A stretch of 64,000 nt of DNA from Luscinia megarhynchos (taxonomy: Eukaryota > Chordata > Aves > Passeriformes > Turdidae), in the NCBI GenBank assembly GCA_034336665.1, contig JAPFBE010000003.1, forward strand, positions 16,718,360-16,782,359, written 5' to 3'. The position numbers were made by a program, and so were the translations under genes. This document shows positions 28,801 to 42,600 of this stretch, piece by piece; the stretch's first letter is position 1; every line of letters begins with the position of its first letter. The notes beneath the pieces were generated by a model. It made no database searches, was not told the origin of the DNA, and saw only the letters and a program-made list of their open reading frames with translations.

Positions 28801-31800
28801 TGCTGAAACATCAAAAAAGGAGAAACATTGGTTTTCCTCTGAGACATTACTAAAGTCCATTTTTCCAGCTCCAGTCATCTTCTGTTGCCCATTGGATCCT
28901 AGCTATTAAAAAGCCCTAATATCTCGCTGTGAAGATTCTAGAATTATAAATTTGAAAATAATGAAAATATATGTCTAAAAACACTTGGAGATGATTGCAT
29001 TGCAGATGAAAGATAATACATATTTATTAGCTGTGGCTTCCATTGGCATTGGCCTGGCTAGTTAGGGAGAGCCTGTGTAGGCATCAGAGATGTAACTTAC
29101 TATGAAACTGTTAACTTTGGTCTTCATTGATGAGAAGGAATCTCAGCAGTTGCCCAAGAGCCTGGGAAAAGTACCAAAACCTCAGTATTGCTCAAACTTT
29201 AAAATGAAAAATTAGTTTTGACAAATCACAGCAGAAGTGCTGAGTCTGCAAACGACACAGATCAGCGACTGTACTTTCTTGCACAGCTTGACTTTGTGTA
29301 CAATTTTTTTGTCTTGTGGCAAAGAAATATTCTAATCTTACTCAGAATAATCCATTTTAAATTGTGATAAATAGAGTTCTTGCAAGATTTGTGTTGTCTT
29401 GCTGTTTCTCTCACTGTGAATGTGGAATTGTAAGTGAGACTATAAAGAAATGGTATGAATTAACTAATAAAAAGTAAATTACCATTTCTGAGATTTAGTG
29501 TAATTGACACCATTATGTGGTGAATATATTTATATTATCACCTTCTCACCCAACTTAACTCATTTTTTACCTGCATTTTCTCAGTTGAAACTTAAGAAAT
29601 GAGACATTTAATAATATATGTGTTCTTGGAGAAATTAGAGAGCCAGTACTTAAGCAAACAACTGAAAAAGTTTTAGTTGAAAGAAGAAATCATTTTTTCA
29701 GTGGACCTATATTCTTCATTCTATCACATACTTGCAAACTTAGCAAAACGTGAAGGTCAAGTTACAAATAGCACTGAGAGGGCCTGAATTTTAGATAAGG
29801 AATTAAAAGGAGAGGATCCTACTTTCCTCTTAGAACCCTGACTGAGCTGATGAAATACATTTGTGAACTAAGCACACCTATAATTATTTCACAGGAAGGC
29901 AATGTGTGTGGTGTTCTACAGTGCATATTATGGTATCACCTTTACTTTAGGAAGAGCATACTGGGTCAGATCACAGCTCAGGTCCACAGGCTTGACCTGT
30001 CTCTCCCTGTATAAAATCCTTTTTGGCAGTGTCTCACCTGTTATAGCTGCCCAGCTGCCCTGTACTTCTACATTTTTGTTGAAGCATCAGCTACATTGCC
30101 TGGTACAGCCATCAGGTGGTTCAGACTCTGGGTCTCTGTATCTCCACTGAGCATTTGCCACTTGGGTGGCTGTGGGTGAAAAGGTTGATGGGCTGGATTG
30201 GCTGTTTCACCCTTCAGTTGCTTCAAAATTGAATGAGTACCATCTATTTCCAGTGATCTTTTATTGTCTATTTTGTCTGTTTTGTAACCACTTCTTTTAA
30301 CAGTTCCATTTGAGTTGGACAGGTCAGAGTTTCCTCTGAAGATGGATTTTAGCTTGGCAATGTCTTTCAACTCCTTGACACTGCACATAAGCAGAATGCT
30401 CATGTTTTTTTCTGCAATGGTCATAGTTCTTAATATGAGTTTTATCTTTTAGTCCTGATAATTGATTAACTTCACAATGCCATTTTTCTCCTTAAATGAA
30501 AATGAATAAAAATAATTGACTCTCAGTTATTGATGCCTTTTACAAGTTTCTTCTTAAATATGTGGGGGGTATGGGATTAATGATTTAGTATTTATATATA
30601 AAAATATGTATATAAACTTAAAAGTATTTGTGTTATCTTCATTTGGACATTTAGCTTCTGTGAAGAATGCCTTCTTGCTGTTACTAACCTCCCACCTTTT
30701 CTCTTTAAAATTCTCTTAAAATTTTCTGCATAAAAAAGTATTTTTCCAAGTAGAAATGCATATTGGATTATCAAAAAAGCTTTGCCCTTTTCAGTACTTA
30801 CAAAATGAATTATGTGTAACTAATTGTAAATCAAATGGGGAAATTTATGCTGTGAACAAAACATTTTTCTGGATGGAGTGGGTGTAGGTGAGTGTCTGTC
30901 AGTGATTTACTAAGCAGAGAACATTTTGTTCAATGGAGAGCTGTGTGCCCGAGTCTGTGTCAGTAGTGCTGCAATACATTGTGTGTCACTTCAGAATGAG
31001 CTGAGGATGCTCTGGGATGGTGTATTGAGTGTTGACAAAGAATGGATGTTGAAGGGACATTCACAAAACTGTTTTTGTGCAGGTGTGTAGCACATGTTAA
31101 GGCAGAACAGCCCTTCTTACCTCATGGCCTAGATGAGCATTTCAAGCTGCCACTTGTTTTGCTGAGATTCTCCAGCTGGAATGTATTGGCCCCTGTTTCT
31201 GTTGTGGTCCCTACAGAGAGAAGCACCCAGGTGGTTCCCTTAAATTATTTATCTAGAAGTTATACAGCTGAAGTTATGTGAGATGATTCTCACACACAGG
31301 GGAAATACTGTAACTAGTGAACCAGTTCTTCAGCATTGTATTGTTTGGCAAGTTAATAATGTAAAGGAAGGGGAATTGTCCAGATCCCTTAATGCTGTGA
31401 TTATATTGCTCCAAAGCATCTCCTCCACTCACCGGCCTTAAAACAAGCTTGCAGAAATTGTGTATTAACAAAAAGTCTAAAAATTAGGCAACATGAAATA
31501 GTTTACTTAGATTACTGGAATTCATGTGTTGAAAACAACATGAAATCTCCAATTTTAATACCATTTCTGTAGACATGGACCAAGTGACATTAAGGCACTG
31601 GTCTTGTTAGAAGATCACCTGGGAATGCATGATTTCTGTATCCTTAGGTGCCTTGTTTCTAAAGTGTAGGAACAAGATTAGATATCACAGAAATCCTAGT
31701 TCTGCCAGGTTAAAAAAATTGTTTAATCTGCCTTATTTTTCCCATACCAAATGGAGGTAATGAAACACACTTGTCTTTCTAAAGTGGCTTGATACCTGCA

Positions 31801-34800
31801 GAGAAAGGTCTTCAGCAGCTGAGGACTTCCACCCTTTCCCTAATAGTGTTTTAGACACCCAGGAGTGAGAAGTGGAATTGAATATGTGCCTAGAAGTGCA
31901 TGGGCAATGAAAAATAAGGGATTGAAATCAGTTGAATGGTTATATTGGAGGGTGTGTTTTACTCAGATGTGAGTGGCCTGTTCATTATGTTGTGAAGTAT
32001 TTAATTTTTATTAAAAATAAACAAGAAACTATTAGCTAAAGTTTTAGTTTTAATAAATACTCTGCCCCTTGCCCCCCCTGTGAAATGAATGTAATGGAAG
32101 AAAAATAATGGCAAGTATAAGAAAATCATGAAACTTCCCCAAAAGGAAAATCTTTATATTAATGAGATTTTTTGTGTTTCCTTGATTCTGTATTTATTTG
32201 CTTCCCATCCTTCATTGTATGTGATAATACAGTGTTCCATACTGGGGGGCTAGGCACTGAACAACAGGACTGCATTTGCAATGGATTTGACAGTGATGTA
32301 CTGTAGATCTGTGCTTTTAAACTAAAAAGTTTTTTTCTCTTCATTCCACTGTTGAAGACTATCAGAGGTGCAGGTGAAGGATAAAAATTAGTATGGGCAG
32401 CTTTGGAAACTTTGGAAAACTTTGTCTCTGTGAGGTTGGCTGTGCTATGTGCCTGTTTTGTGCCACTGTGGTGACACAGCCTGGAACTTCGGCTATGTGG
32501 CAATGTCTTTTGGTTGCTCCGTAAACATTTGTAGCATTTGAGTAGATCACTGAGTTATCTCTTTAATTAATCTGAACCCGGCCACCCACACTTTTCACAG
32601 AGGGTGTCTGGAATTCTCCTGGGTGTGTTCAGCTGATGTCATGCTAATTAAATGCCTGCTTGAGCTGTACTAGTATGAAATTGATTCTATAAATGTTACT
32701 TTCTTAGAAACAATACTGCTAAATTTTTTCCTATAGGCTTTCACCATCTTGTTGCTAAATAAAAAGTGATCTGAAGACCCATTTCTCCTCTGACCTTTTT
32801 GTTAGTAGTTCTCCATTTGCATGCACACATCCTCTCTGCTTTTCTCTTCCTACTTCCTCGCAGGTAGCTCTTCCTGTTAGTTTATATTTTAAATGCATGT
32901 ATCTATCTATCCATGTCTATCCCTAAAGATGAATATGAAGATTTGCAGTTCTGGTTTTATGATCTGTTAGCAAGAATGGCACAGGCGTGTCTGTACTGTC
33001 ATGTTAACTCTGGACCTTGTTACATTGATCCAGACATCCCAGTGCTCCCTGGTGCCATTTTGGGAGAGGAAGCGATTGATGTACGAGGTGTGGGTACAAC
33101 TGGTCATGCCACTTGTCCTTTTGAATGGTGTCTGAACTTGACCCCCTGATTGTACCTTATAAACACAGTTAAGGAAAGCAAATTCCGAAGAATACTTGTC
33201 ATTTCGTATTGAAGGGGATAGAGTTAATGTGCTTGGGGAGAAGATCACAAGAAGTGCAGAATTAAATTATCATCTGACCAGTGATGTTTATTAGGTTTTT
33301 GGAGGAAGTAGGACAGACAAAATGAGACAGGAGGGATCCTACTCAGAAGGAAGACCTTATGGTTTCTACTTTCAATGAAAAAAAAAAGTATTGTCAGTCA
33401 TAAGTGTTTTATCAGAATAGAGAGCCTTCTAGACAAGATGGTCTTTGGCCAATTAAGCTTTTCTGAAGTGGAAGCAGGAAGCTAATACATGTAATGTAGA
33501 GCATGTGCCTGAAAGCATCCCTGAAATGCCTGGCAGAGGTAATCAAGGTAATTAATCTCTGCTATGATATTAATATATATAATTCCTTTTGGTTTTCTGA
33601 AGCTGAAAAGATGTTTACTGTTGTTGGATAGACAGTAATGAAAATACCAAAGAACTTACAAGATAATCTCTTTAAGGCTGTGTCATTGTAATTATCTCCC
33701 TATGCTATCTTTTTTCTTTCTAATATAGTTTACAACAGGAAACTATAGGATTTAGAAAATCCTAGAATTACAAGTCAGTACCTTGATGACTACTATATGA
33801 TATCTAGCTCTTGCTTAAGTTTTTCCAGAATGAGAAGAGAAATATTATGATGTATGTATAGGAGGGAGGAGAAGGACTCATGGAAGTAATCTGCTGTTGA
33901 ATTCATGGGAGAAAGAAAATCCCATTGCTTGTTGCTGGAGAGCTTTCCAGAAGAATGAATGTCAATACTGTATGCCCAACAAGATAACCAGCATTCATGT
34001 TCTCTGTGATTTAGGAAAAGTTATGGACATGAAAGACCAGATAGGTCAAAGTACATTCATTGTTCTGGGCATGCAATGGAAGACAAGAGTGGTATTTAAA
34101 ATTAGAGTGATTGAGCCAGAAGCTTTCTTCGTAGATATTCCTTGTTATAATATGTCTGTTCTGCTCTTAATCCATAAGATTAACATTCCTAGAATTTCTC
34201 AAATTAGTAAATTAAGTGGAAGGAGCACTAAATAGTAAGTGGTCAGCTTCAGTTCTAGACGGCCTTTTATTTTGTGTGCTTTGTTATGGGGTGTAGGTAG
34301 TAGAGGTGAGGGAACTGGCATGACATTTAAATAGGAGTTAAATCAAACCAGACTCTTTCAAAGAGGAAGAGAGAAGGAGGACATTGCAAAAATGCATATA
34401 AAATATTTCAAGATGCCTACATGGTAGATATGAATTGGTATAAACAGCAAAAGTGATCCTGCATGCCTTCCCAACACAAATTACTTTAGTTTGCAAGGTG
34501 TTCTTCCTGATTGTGATCCTTTGTGAGGTGCTGTTTCAAAATGCAAAAATGTAAATGAAGAAGAGAATGAGGTGGATGGCTATACTGTTAATTAGTATGA
34601 GAGCTACTTCAGCCTTCATTATCTGCATCTATTTTTATTTCTACAAAGTTACAGCTTAGATGTAAAAGAACAATTGAAAAGAAAATAGACTTGTGCATGA
34701 GAACAAATTGCTTCAATTAAAGGTTACACTGGTTGGCATGAGCTGGCTGCCTTGTGTGGTTTTCCAGAGTGGACTCAGCTGAGCTGTTTGTTAAAGGAAT

Positions 34801-37800
34801 CAGATTGGCACAAGATTTTTGGCACTGGGTATAGATCAAGATTTACTTTCACACCTGTCTGCAGTTGTCTTTAGTGGGATTTTTTTCCAAAGACATACCG
34901 ATTGCAAAATACCTTGTAGTGGTTTAACATGCTTGGTCGGTGATGTCTTTACATGTTTCCAGATATTTTCTCTCTACTTTGCTTTTCCTTGGGATCTTGA
35001 ATTGTACTATGGGGTTTTTGTTCCCCGAAGAGTTAAACATTAGCATTTTTTATTTTAAGTAAGTGCATTGTTCTTCCTTCAATTCAGATGATTTTCATAG
35101 AATGTTAATCTATCAGAGACATCAATTTAGCCCAACTAGCAGGAAATTCTTTTTGATGTAGAAATGTCAGATTTTAAATTCTGGTGTCTGTTTCAAAAGG
35201 TGATCAATCAGCCATTGAAGTGATGGTCAGCACTCATCTTTAGGCATAATATGAAGCATAATACCCTAATTAGAAGAAGTGATACTGGGCTGCTTCCTAC
35301 ATATCTGTAGCAGAGAAATCCTTATGGAGCTAGAATACTTTCTTTTTGTTTCATTTATTTACTTCAGATTTTAAGTAAGGAATTTTCTTGTGTCAATATC
35401 AACCAGTATGATTGTATATTTTTGTCCTTCAGTTTAAAATCTCAATTTAATGATATATTAATCAAATGCTGATATATGACTCAGAAGTCTAGTTGATGAA
35501 ATTATCTTCACTGATGGAAGTCGTTTAAGCTTTGGTCAAATGTGTGTTGTCAGATAATGTAAAAATGAATTATCAGGCTGAATCAAAAAGAGAATAAAGT
35601 AATTTTAAAGTAATCTCTTAGAAGCAAACCCACAAAAAATACAGATGCTCAGGTTTGTGTTCTTAAAACTGACATGGATTGCATGCTCTAGATAGCATTT
35701 GCACTTCTTTCTTTCTTCTGTGAGTAGAGCTCTTACTTGAAAACTTTCAGTCTCTTTTTCAGCTTTTCAACTAAGGTACTCAGGTCTACATTTAGCTGGG
35801 AAGTTTTACACTGCAACAAAAATACTTTCCAACTAGAAAAATAATTAAAATAGGTCAATCTGTAATTTTCTACTTGTTGCCCATTCACTTCCTTTCTAGA
35901 AGAAATGCCTCCATTTCTGTGTCCCTGGTTATCAAGTTACCAAATCATCACTGAGCAGATTTGGAGAACAGAACATCAAAATGGGGGGTGACACCTTTCT
36001 GTGGGAAGGATCAGTGGTTGGAATCCAGGCAGTCTCTCTTACAAGTCTGATGGTGGTCTGATTACTTCAGGAAAATAGGATGGAAAACAGTTGCTAGTTC
36101 TCATCATCTTCCCTCTGAGGATATTGGCTTTTATGGCAGATGAACAGAATTTCTTCAAGAAGTACTAAGGTAGTGTAGGTCATGGCACTGAGCATTGCCT
36201 GAAAGCTGATATAGGTAATTCTCCTTAGTGAAGGTCTGGAGTAGTGACCACTTGAAATAATCAGTTTTCCTGCTTACTTTCCTTGAAGTAAACCATTTTC
36301 CTTCTGTTGTGCTTGCTGAAGACAGTGATAACTGATAATGAAATGGTTTGAACTAGCACTGGTCTGTTAATGAATGAGAAACAACTGGAATGGATCCTTG
36401 CTCAGACATGATAACTCAGGGAAGAGCAAGTATAGAACACTGGACAGTTTTGAGGGTAAAACATCTGCTGTGCTTTGTCTCTACCAGGGACAATCTCATG
36501 TTTCCATGGCTACTTTGTGTAGTGTAGGTAATGGGGCTTGTCTGTGGCCCAGATCTTCCTTGGCAGTTGCCTGCAGGATATAATAATTCTCTGAGTCAGA
36601 GACCATCCAAGCACACTAGTGTTCAAACAGTCTCAGGCTGTTTGATTGTTCCTGCCTCACCATGGTGGGTGGGGAGGTTGATGAAGATAGCACCAGGCTC
36701 TGTCTCACTCTCGAGGTTCTTGCCTCTGCTTTAAGATGCTCAGAGACACAGACTTGCTTCATGCCTTCCTCTTTCTGATATATCTGATGTAGCCTGAGGG
36801 AATTTAGTAAGGGCAAAATTTCAGCTACTAGAAATTGCAGCTGAAGAAGTCCTATTCAAAGGCAGTGACAAAGTTCTGATTTTTAAAAGATGTATATAAT
36901 AGGATGAAGGATTTCTCCTAGCTACAGATTTGCTGATCTTTCTGAATTTAAATTAGCATTTAGTCATTGATTATAATGTGAGATGGACCTGTCTGAAGTC
37001 TGAGAACACTCTTCCCCATACTTTTTAGCTATTCGGGTCTGTGGCAAATCCTGCCCTTTGTGGCATGGCATGGCTGACACTCCAGTGTACTTATATAGCC
37101 AGCACTATACAACCCTGTACTTTTCACTAATGCTAACAGTCTGAAACTTTCTGTTTGATTAGGTCCTTAAACTGACTCTGGGACATGTGTTTGGAATAAC
37201 TTGAATGAGTTCTCAAAATGCTGTTAAGCAATATCTTTATGGGCTTTGCATATCAACATCTCCATTAACTTCCTCAGTTCATTGCACTCTGCTTACAATT
37301 GAGTAAACATTGTTTGAAAAGGAGCCACACCATTTATGAGTTCTTCTAGAGAAAATGTTACAAAACATTCTGTAGCAGAATTTCTGCTGAGACAGAATCC
37401 TTAGAGAACTTTTAGACTTCAATAAATAAATGCTCCGTGGCAGTTACTTCATTTTAAAATAAGAAACAACAAATCTGTGGAGAAGAGAATCACCCAAACT
37501 GGAAAATAGTTGACAGTAGTATTCTGTGGGATTTTAACAGTTTTAAGAAATTTAAATTGGTATTTGTTGGAACGTTTGGATACTGTGCTGTAGTTTATCG
37601 AAGAGAGTAAAGGACAGGATTTTTTCAAGCTGATTGCTCATATCAGTATGAAATTGCATGAATCAGCTATTGATAATTTCTGCTTTGATCTTACACATAA
37701 TGGTGAACATCCTTTTAAAAACAACGTTACTTTAGTCAGAGTAATAGAGCACTGAGTAGTTTGAAATCTGCAAGTGGCTTTGTTGGCAGTTAATTCAGTC

Positions 37801-39637
37801 CTAGGGCACTGAGTCCTTTAGATGGGTAGGCAGTGATGGGGTTTGCTTGGAACTAGGATATCTCTGGGGGAAAAGGGAGCAAGGGATTCAGGCAGATGTA
37901 ATATTTGCACATTCTTTCAGTAACTGAAAATTTAACACTCTTTTTTAATGAACAGGGAAAGTGTCATTTTGGTTTCCTTGCCAAGTTGGAAGCTCTCAGT
38001 GCCCCGGGTTGTTGCAGTTGTCAACTTTTTCTTTAAAATATTTGTAATAAGTTTGTTTGTAAAACAGAATAGATACTAGTATAAACATCCCATTTGTAGG
38101 TGTCTGGGTTTGTTTACTGATGAATTTGTGATTGATTGATCAGATCAAATCTAGCAAGTACTGAGTAATCCTGTAGAGAAATGATGGAAGAGTCAATAAA
38201 AGGATGAGTTCCTTATGTTTGGGTTGAGTCCTTGTCAGTTTGTGCTGCTGGATTTTTTTTTTCATAACTATGTTCAGCAGGGATTAGTATTCATCAGTAC
38301 CTGTCACTGCATTCCCTTCTCCTGTCAACTTTCCCTCTACACATCTCTTGTGTGCTGTGTTTAGAGCCTCTTTTCAGTGTTCAGGTAATCTCCAGGGCCA
38401 TGGCATCTCCTGATGCTTTGATCAGCACTTACATGTGTAGCAATTTATTTCAGCATTGATAAATCTTTTGCTCACCAGTCAAGGGCAGAGTAAAAAGACA
38501 AAAAAGCCTAGACCCCAAACTTGTAAAAGCATGCTTCCAAAGCTTAGCAATCAGTTGTTCAAATCAAGCAATGCTCATCTCCCTCCCCAACTCCTCAAAA
38601 ACCAAGCCTGCAAACAAAACCCAACCAGATACTCTCCACTCCCCCCACTTCCCCTGCCAAGGTAACCAGAGTAGATGAATTTCTCAAAGTGGCATTGCAG
38701 AACATGAGGCAAAACAAAGATAAAATGTGATGGCCCTGGTGTGATTACTAAAATGATAGGTGTGGGGCTTTCAGGGTCTTGGCTGCTCGATGTTGAGTGT
38801 CAGGGCATGAAAGGTTTTCTCATTGGCTTCTATATGTTTTCTAACAACAGTGAAACAATCCATCCTGTAGATATCTGAAAGGTTTCTGTTCATGGATAGT
38901 TGAAGTCATTATTCATTAGTAACATGATTAAATAGTGATCAGACTGCTTTATTTCTAGACTGCTTTGTGTTGTGTTACCATGATTCATTCTTAATTTCAT
39001 GTTGGCTGTCTGGTGTAGTACATGTTGTCTATAAAATCCCTGTAGTGTTGGCAGTTTTCAGAGATTTGGGTAAGAAAGACCTAATTGATGCCTATCTATT
39101 CTTGCATCCTCCCTACTGATCCTTTTTGTTGCTTGCGGTGCCTGCCTGTTCTGTGCTGTTCTGAGTCGATTTATTCTGTGCCAGGAATCATAAGCTCTTT
39201 GAAGAATTTATTCAGTTACACAGTTGTTCAAAATGTCATGAAAGCTCATGTTTTTCTGATCAAATAAATTCTGTATAATATGGTAAAATACTTCATTAAT
39301 ATGAGTTGCTTTTGTGATTCTCATTACTTTATTTGGGCTGTAGGGCCACAGAGCTAAAGCAATCCCAAGCTATTAATTCATAAGTAGCTCCTTTTTTCAC
39401 CTGATGACAAAACTTAGTATATCAAACCTTGTCCATTTCTTACTATAAATCTAACAGTATTGGGCAAGATGGAGAGCTGAAAACACACACACACATACAC
39501 AGAGACACACACAGTGTTGAAACTCACTTGAACCTCCCCTATGAGACCATTTCTCCAGCCAAATTTTTGTAGGGCTTGCAGCACCACATGAAGGTCTGAC
39601 CAGATGACAGAAGCCTTCAGCAGACCAGATGCTCTGA

Positions 39638-39681
<44 letters not shown>

Positions 39682-42600
39682 GCCACTACTTCAGAAAAAA
39701 AGTGAAAGGAAATAAAATTAATTTCATACTTTTAAAAAAATGTAAAATCCATACCTTTAAAATAATAAGGATTCAATTAATGGGTTTTCTTTAATTTTTT
39801 TGTATTTGTGGAGGGAAGCTTAGCTCAATGTCTTGCACAGTCCTCACCTTTGTGATATGAGAGCTAATTGAAGGATCTGTAATATCTCATTGGTTTGATC
39901 ACAACTGCTGCTCATGACATTTTATGATGAATATATAGCTTATAAATAACATTTTGAAGGTATAAGGTTGTACAGAGATAATTACACAGCTGAAATGCAT
40001 TGGCACAAGGCCAAAGGTTAAGCACTTTCCACCATCCCTCCTAAATTGAATAACTTCACTTTATGAAGTGTATCATCAGATATTGTTTTCATTACTCTCA
40101 GAGGGCAAATTAAGGTTAATAAAAATCCATTTGAGATTACCCATGTATATGAATATTTGTATTTTTAGAACTTTTCTTTGTCAATTACATTCCTCACTGA
40201 CTGTGTTTATGTGAATACAAGTTCATAGGTCAAAGCTTCAACTGATGTTTCTACAATTTCAGACTGTTTTACCTCTCTTAGACAGATTTCCTCTAAACTG
40301 GATTGTGAAACCCTGCAGGATTTTTCAAACTGAGCAAAACACTAAGTTCTCTCCTTCCACTAAGCTGTGGTTTCTCATGTGCCCTGAATGCCACTGTCCT
40401 GGGTTTCACTTGTCCCATGTAGAAGCCATTTGACCCATCTGCTTCAGCCCTCAACCCCAGTATCTGTATATCCTTGTCTTTAAATTTTATGTTAAATAGC
40501 ATACTCTTCATACAAGGCAACCCAGTATTTTGTGAACTCTTCAGCAATCTGAAAACCCTTTAGTAGAGGTGAAGTGTGGGGGATGATTTTCCATTTCCTG
40601 TGATAAATGAGTTACATCAATAATCTGAAATAGCAGTTACATCTATAATCTGAAGAGTCACCTCTTCTCATACTCTGCTTTTACAACATTACCATCTCAC
40701 TACAGGTGTCCTCTTTCCTCTCTCCTGCTGCAGCCCTTCCCTCTTCGTGCTTCCCAAGAAAGTTTGTCTTCTCACCTGATAACACTGCTGTTTCTGCCTC
40801 CCAGCCTAAGAAAGAGCAATATAAGAAATGGCCTAGTGTATGGGAATATTTACCCAGGACAAATTTTCAGCCTCTGTGAGGTTCAGGGACTTTTTTTCCC
40901 CAAGATGTGTCTTTATCACTTTTTGGTCTATGAATTTTGATTTTTAAAAATCTGTGTACTGTCTTAGCACAAAGAATAGCTTTGGGCAGAGTTATCCTTG
41001 TGGTTACATTTTGATAGAATTTTTAAATAAAGGTGGTTTTTCCCACCCCAAAAAATTGAAATAAGAAATTAGTAAATTACTTTTGTTAATCTTATCATTA
41101 AATGAAAACATTTGTCACAAACTAGTTAACATTCTCAGTCTATTATGATGCAGTGTTAAAGAACAAAACATTAGAAAAACAGAAGAGAAATAATGATTGG
41201 GAATGGTTGGAGGTAAAATATGTAAAGTTGCCATTTATAGATCTATGCAACTTTCTGGGCAATTGTTTGCTTTAGGATTTTTTTATTTGTTGAATCAAAC
41301 AGTGTCTGAACAACTTTTCTCTACAGGTTATTGACATGCCAGAACACAATCCTGGAGATATGGGAGGAACAATGAGACTGGGGAAGAGGAGGACTGTTTT
41401 TAAAACGGAAAATTCTGTTTTAAGTAAGTTATTTTTCTGCTCTTATGATTTTGCCTTTTGGATAGGAGCTTTGTAACATGGAAAATCAAAAATCCTATAA
41501 TCTTCAGCAAACAGTTAGGTGCCAGCTTCCCTGAGCTCATTTACTCTGATCCTGTTATTTACATTTACTGAGAATTGGAGTGTAAAAAAGAAATGAGAGA
41601 CATCTCTAACTCCCAGTGAAACTGTCACTGAGGGTCCAATGCTTTTTTAAAAACAATGAGTAAAATGTTGAGGACTGAAATTCATTTTGTGGCAGTTTAA
41701 TTCATTATGTTTGTGAAGGTCAGGTGCTTTCTTCCTATTTTCTAGCCTGGTCCTGAAAGCAGTCTTGTTTTGGGAAACCAAAATATCTGTTACAGGAAAG
41801 GAAAATTATTTGCTGTAATAGGATGCTTCAGATAACAAAATAAAAGCAACCACAATATAGGAAAATATTATTCAATTTGACCTATGTATATTTTAAAATT
41901 GAAGTATAGTCTCTTATTAATCAGCCCATTATACAGTGATAATATAGATAATGCTGCAAAGCTGTAAAAAGTAATTTCTTGTCCATTGACTAAATATGTA
42001 TTTCTTATATTGCCCTGCCCCTGATATTGCTCTGAGGTATTCTTTCTTTAGCTATATTAAACTTGAGGAATGTATGCTTCTGAGTATTTAAAAATGACAT
42101 CTACTTCAGCAGGAGACCGAAGTGTAATACCATATGCATATTTAATAAAAAATCTGCAATTCTAGAGATGCCCATCCTAGTGGTCCGAGTACCCTGGGTG
42201 ATACTTTGCCTATGTATGACATAGATATGCATATCACAATGTATAAGTTGTTGTGTGATCTATACACTTCTTGTGTTGTAACCCTTGACCAATATTAAGA
42301 GTTATTTAGATCTGTTTAAATCTTTAGAAAGAATCATTAAAAGCTATGGTAGTTTAATCATGGAAATATGATTTCTTTATCTTATGCTTTACAATTTGGA
42401 TGGAAATAATAGTTTTGAAAGGGTGATCTCTTAAAATTAAGACATACACCATTTTTTGTAAAATGGCACTACTATTATTCTACAATTTTTGAAGATGCTC
42501 TTGGCAGTTTAGTTCATGTACTAACCCTCTAGCAAGACAGTAATTGTCATGACCTTAGTGTAAATTGAGAGCAAAGTTTGAGCCATGATTATAAGAGATA

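Larger units (their letters stand above)
13970..41326 (+). other. 27.4-kb CTPS2 intron with nested S100G-like gene
   Basis: This intron splits the glutaminase domain between residues 432 and 433. It holds a CR1 (16057-16570), the S100G-like gene on the minus strand (18465-20946), an ancient LINE relic (22060-22530), a possible LTR-like segment (24408-24680), a possible old repeat (29950-30075) and the simple repeats at 39483-39678. The rest, notably 25-39 kb, is AT-rich DNA in which I see no gene. Confidence 0.85.

Noticed and set aside
32913..33149. 78-codon ORF with acidic start and several cysteines
   Set aside because: It looked briefly like a protein domain but matches no known family and has no splice sites in a useful phase; kept as chance ORF.
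33897..34235. 112-codon plus-strand ORF in the large intron
   Set aside because: No recognisable motif, AT-driven composition and no splice or promoter context.
39414..39686. 90-codon minus-strand ORF starting with many lysines
   Set aside because: The lysines are the reverse complement of the poly-T run and the valine/cysteine stretch is the CA microsatellite.
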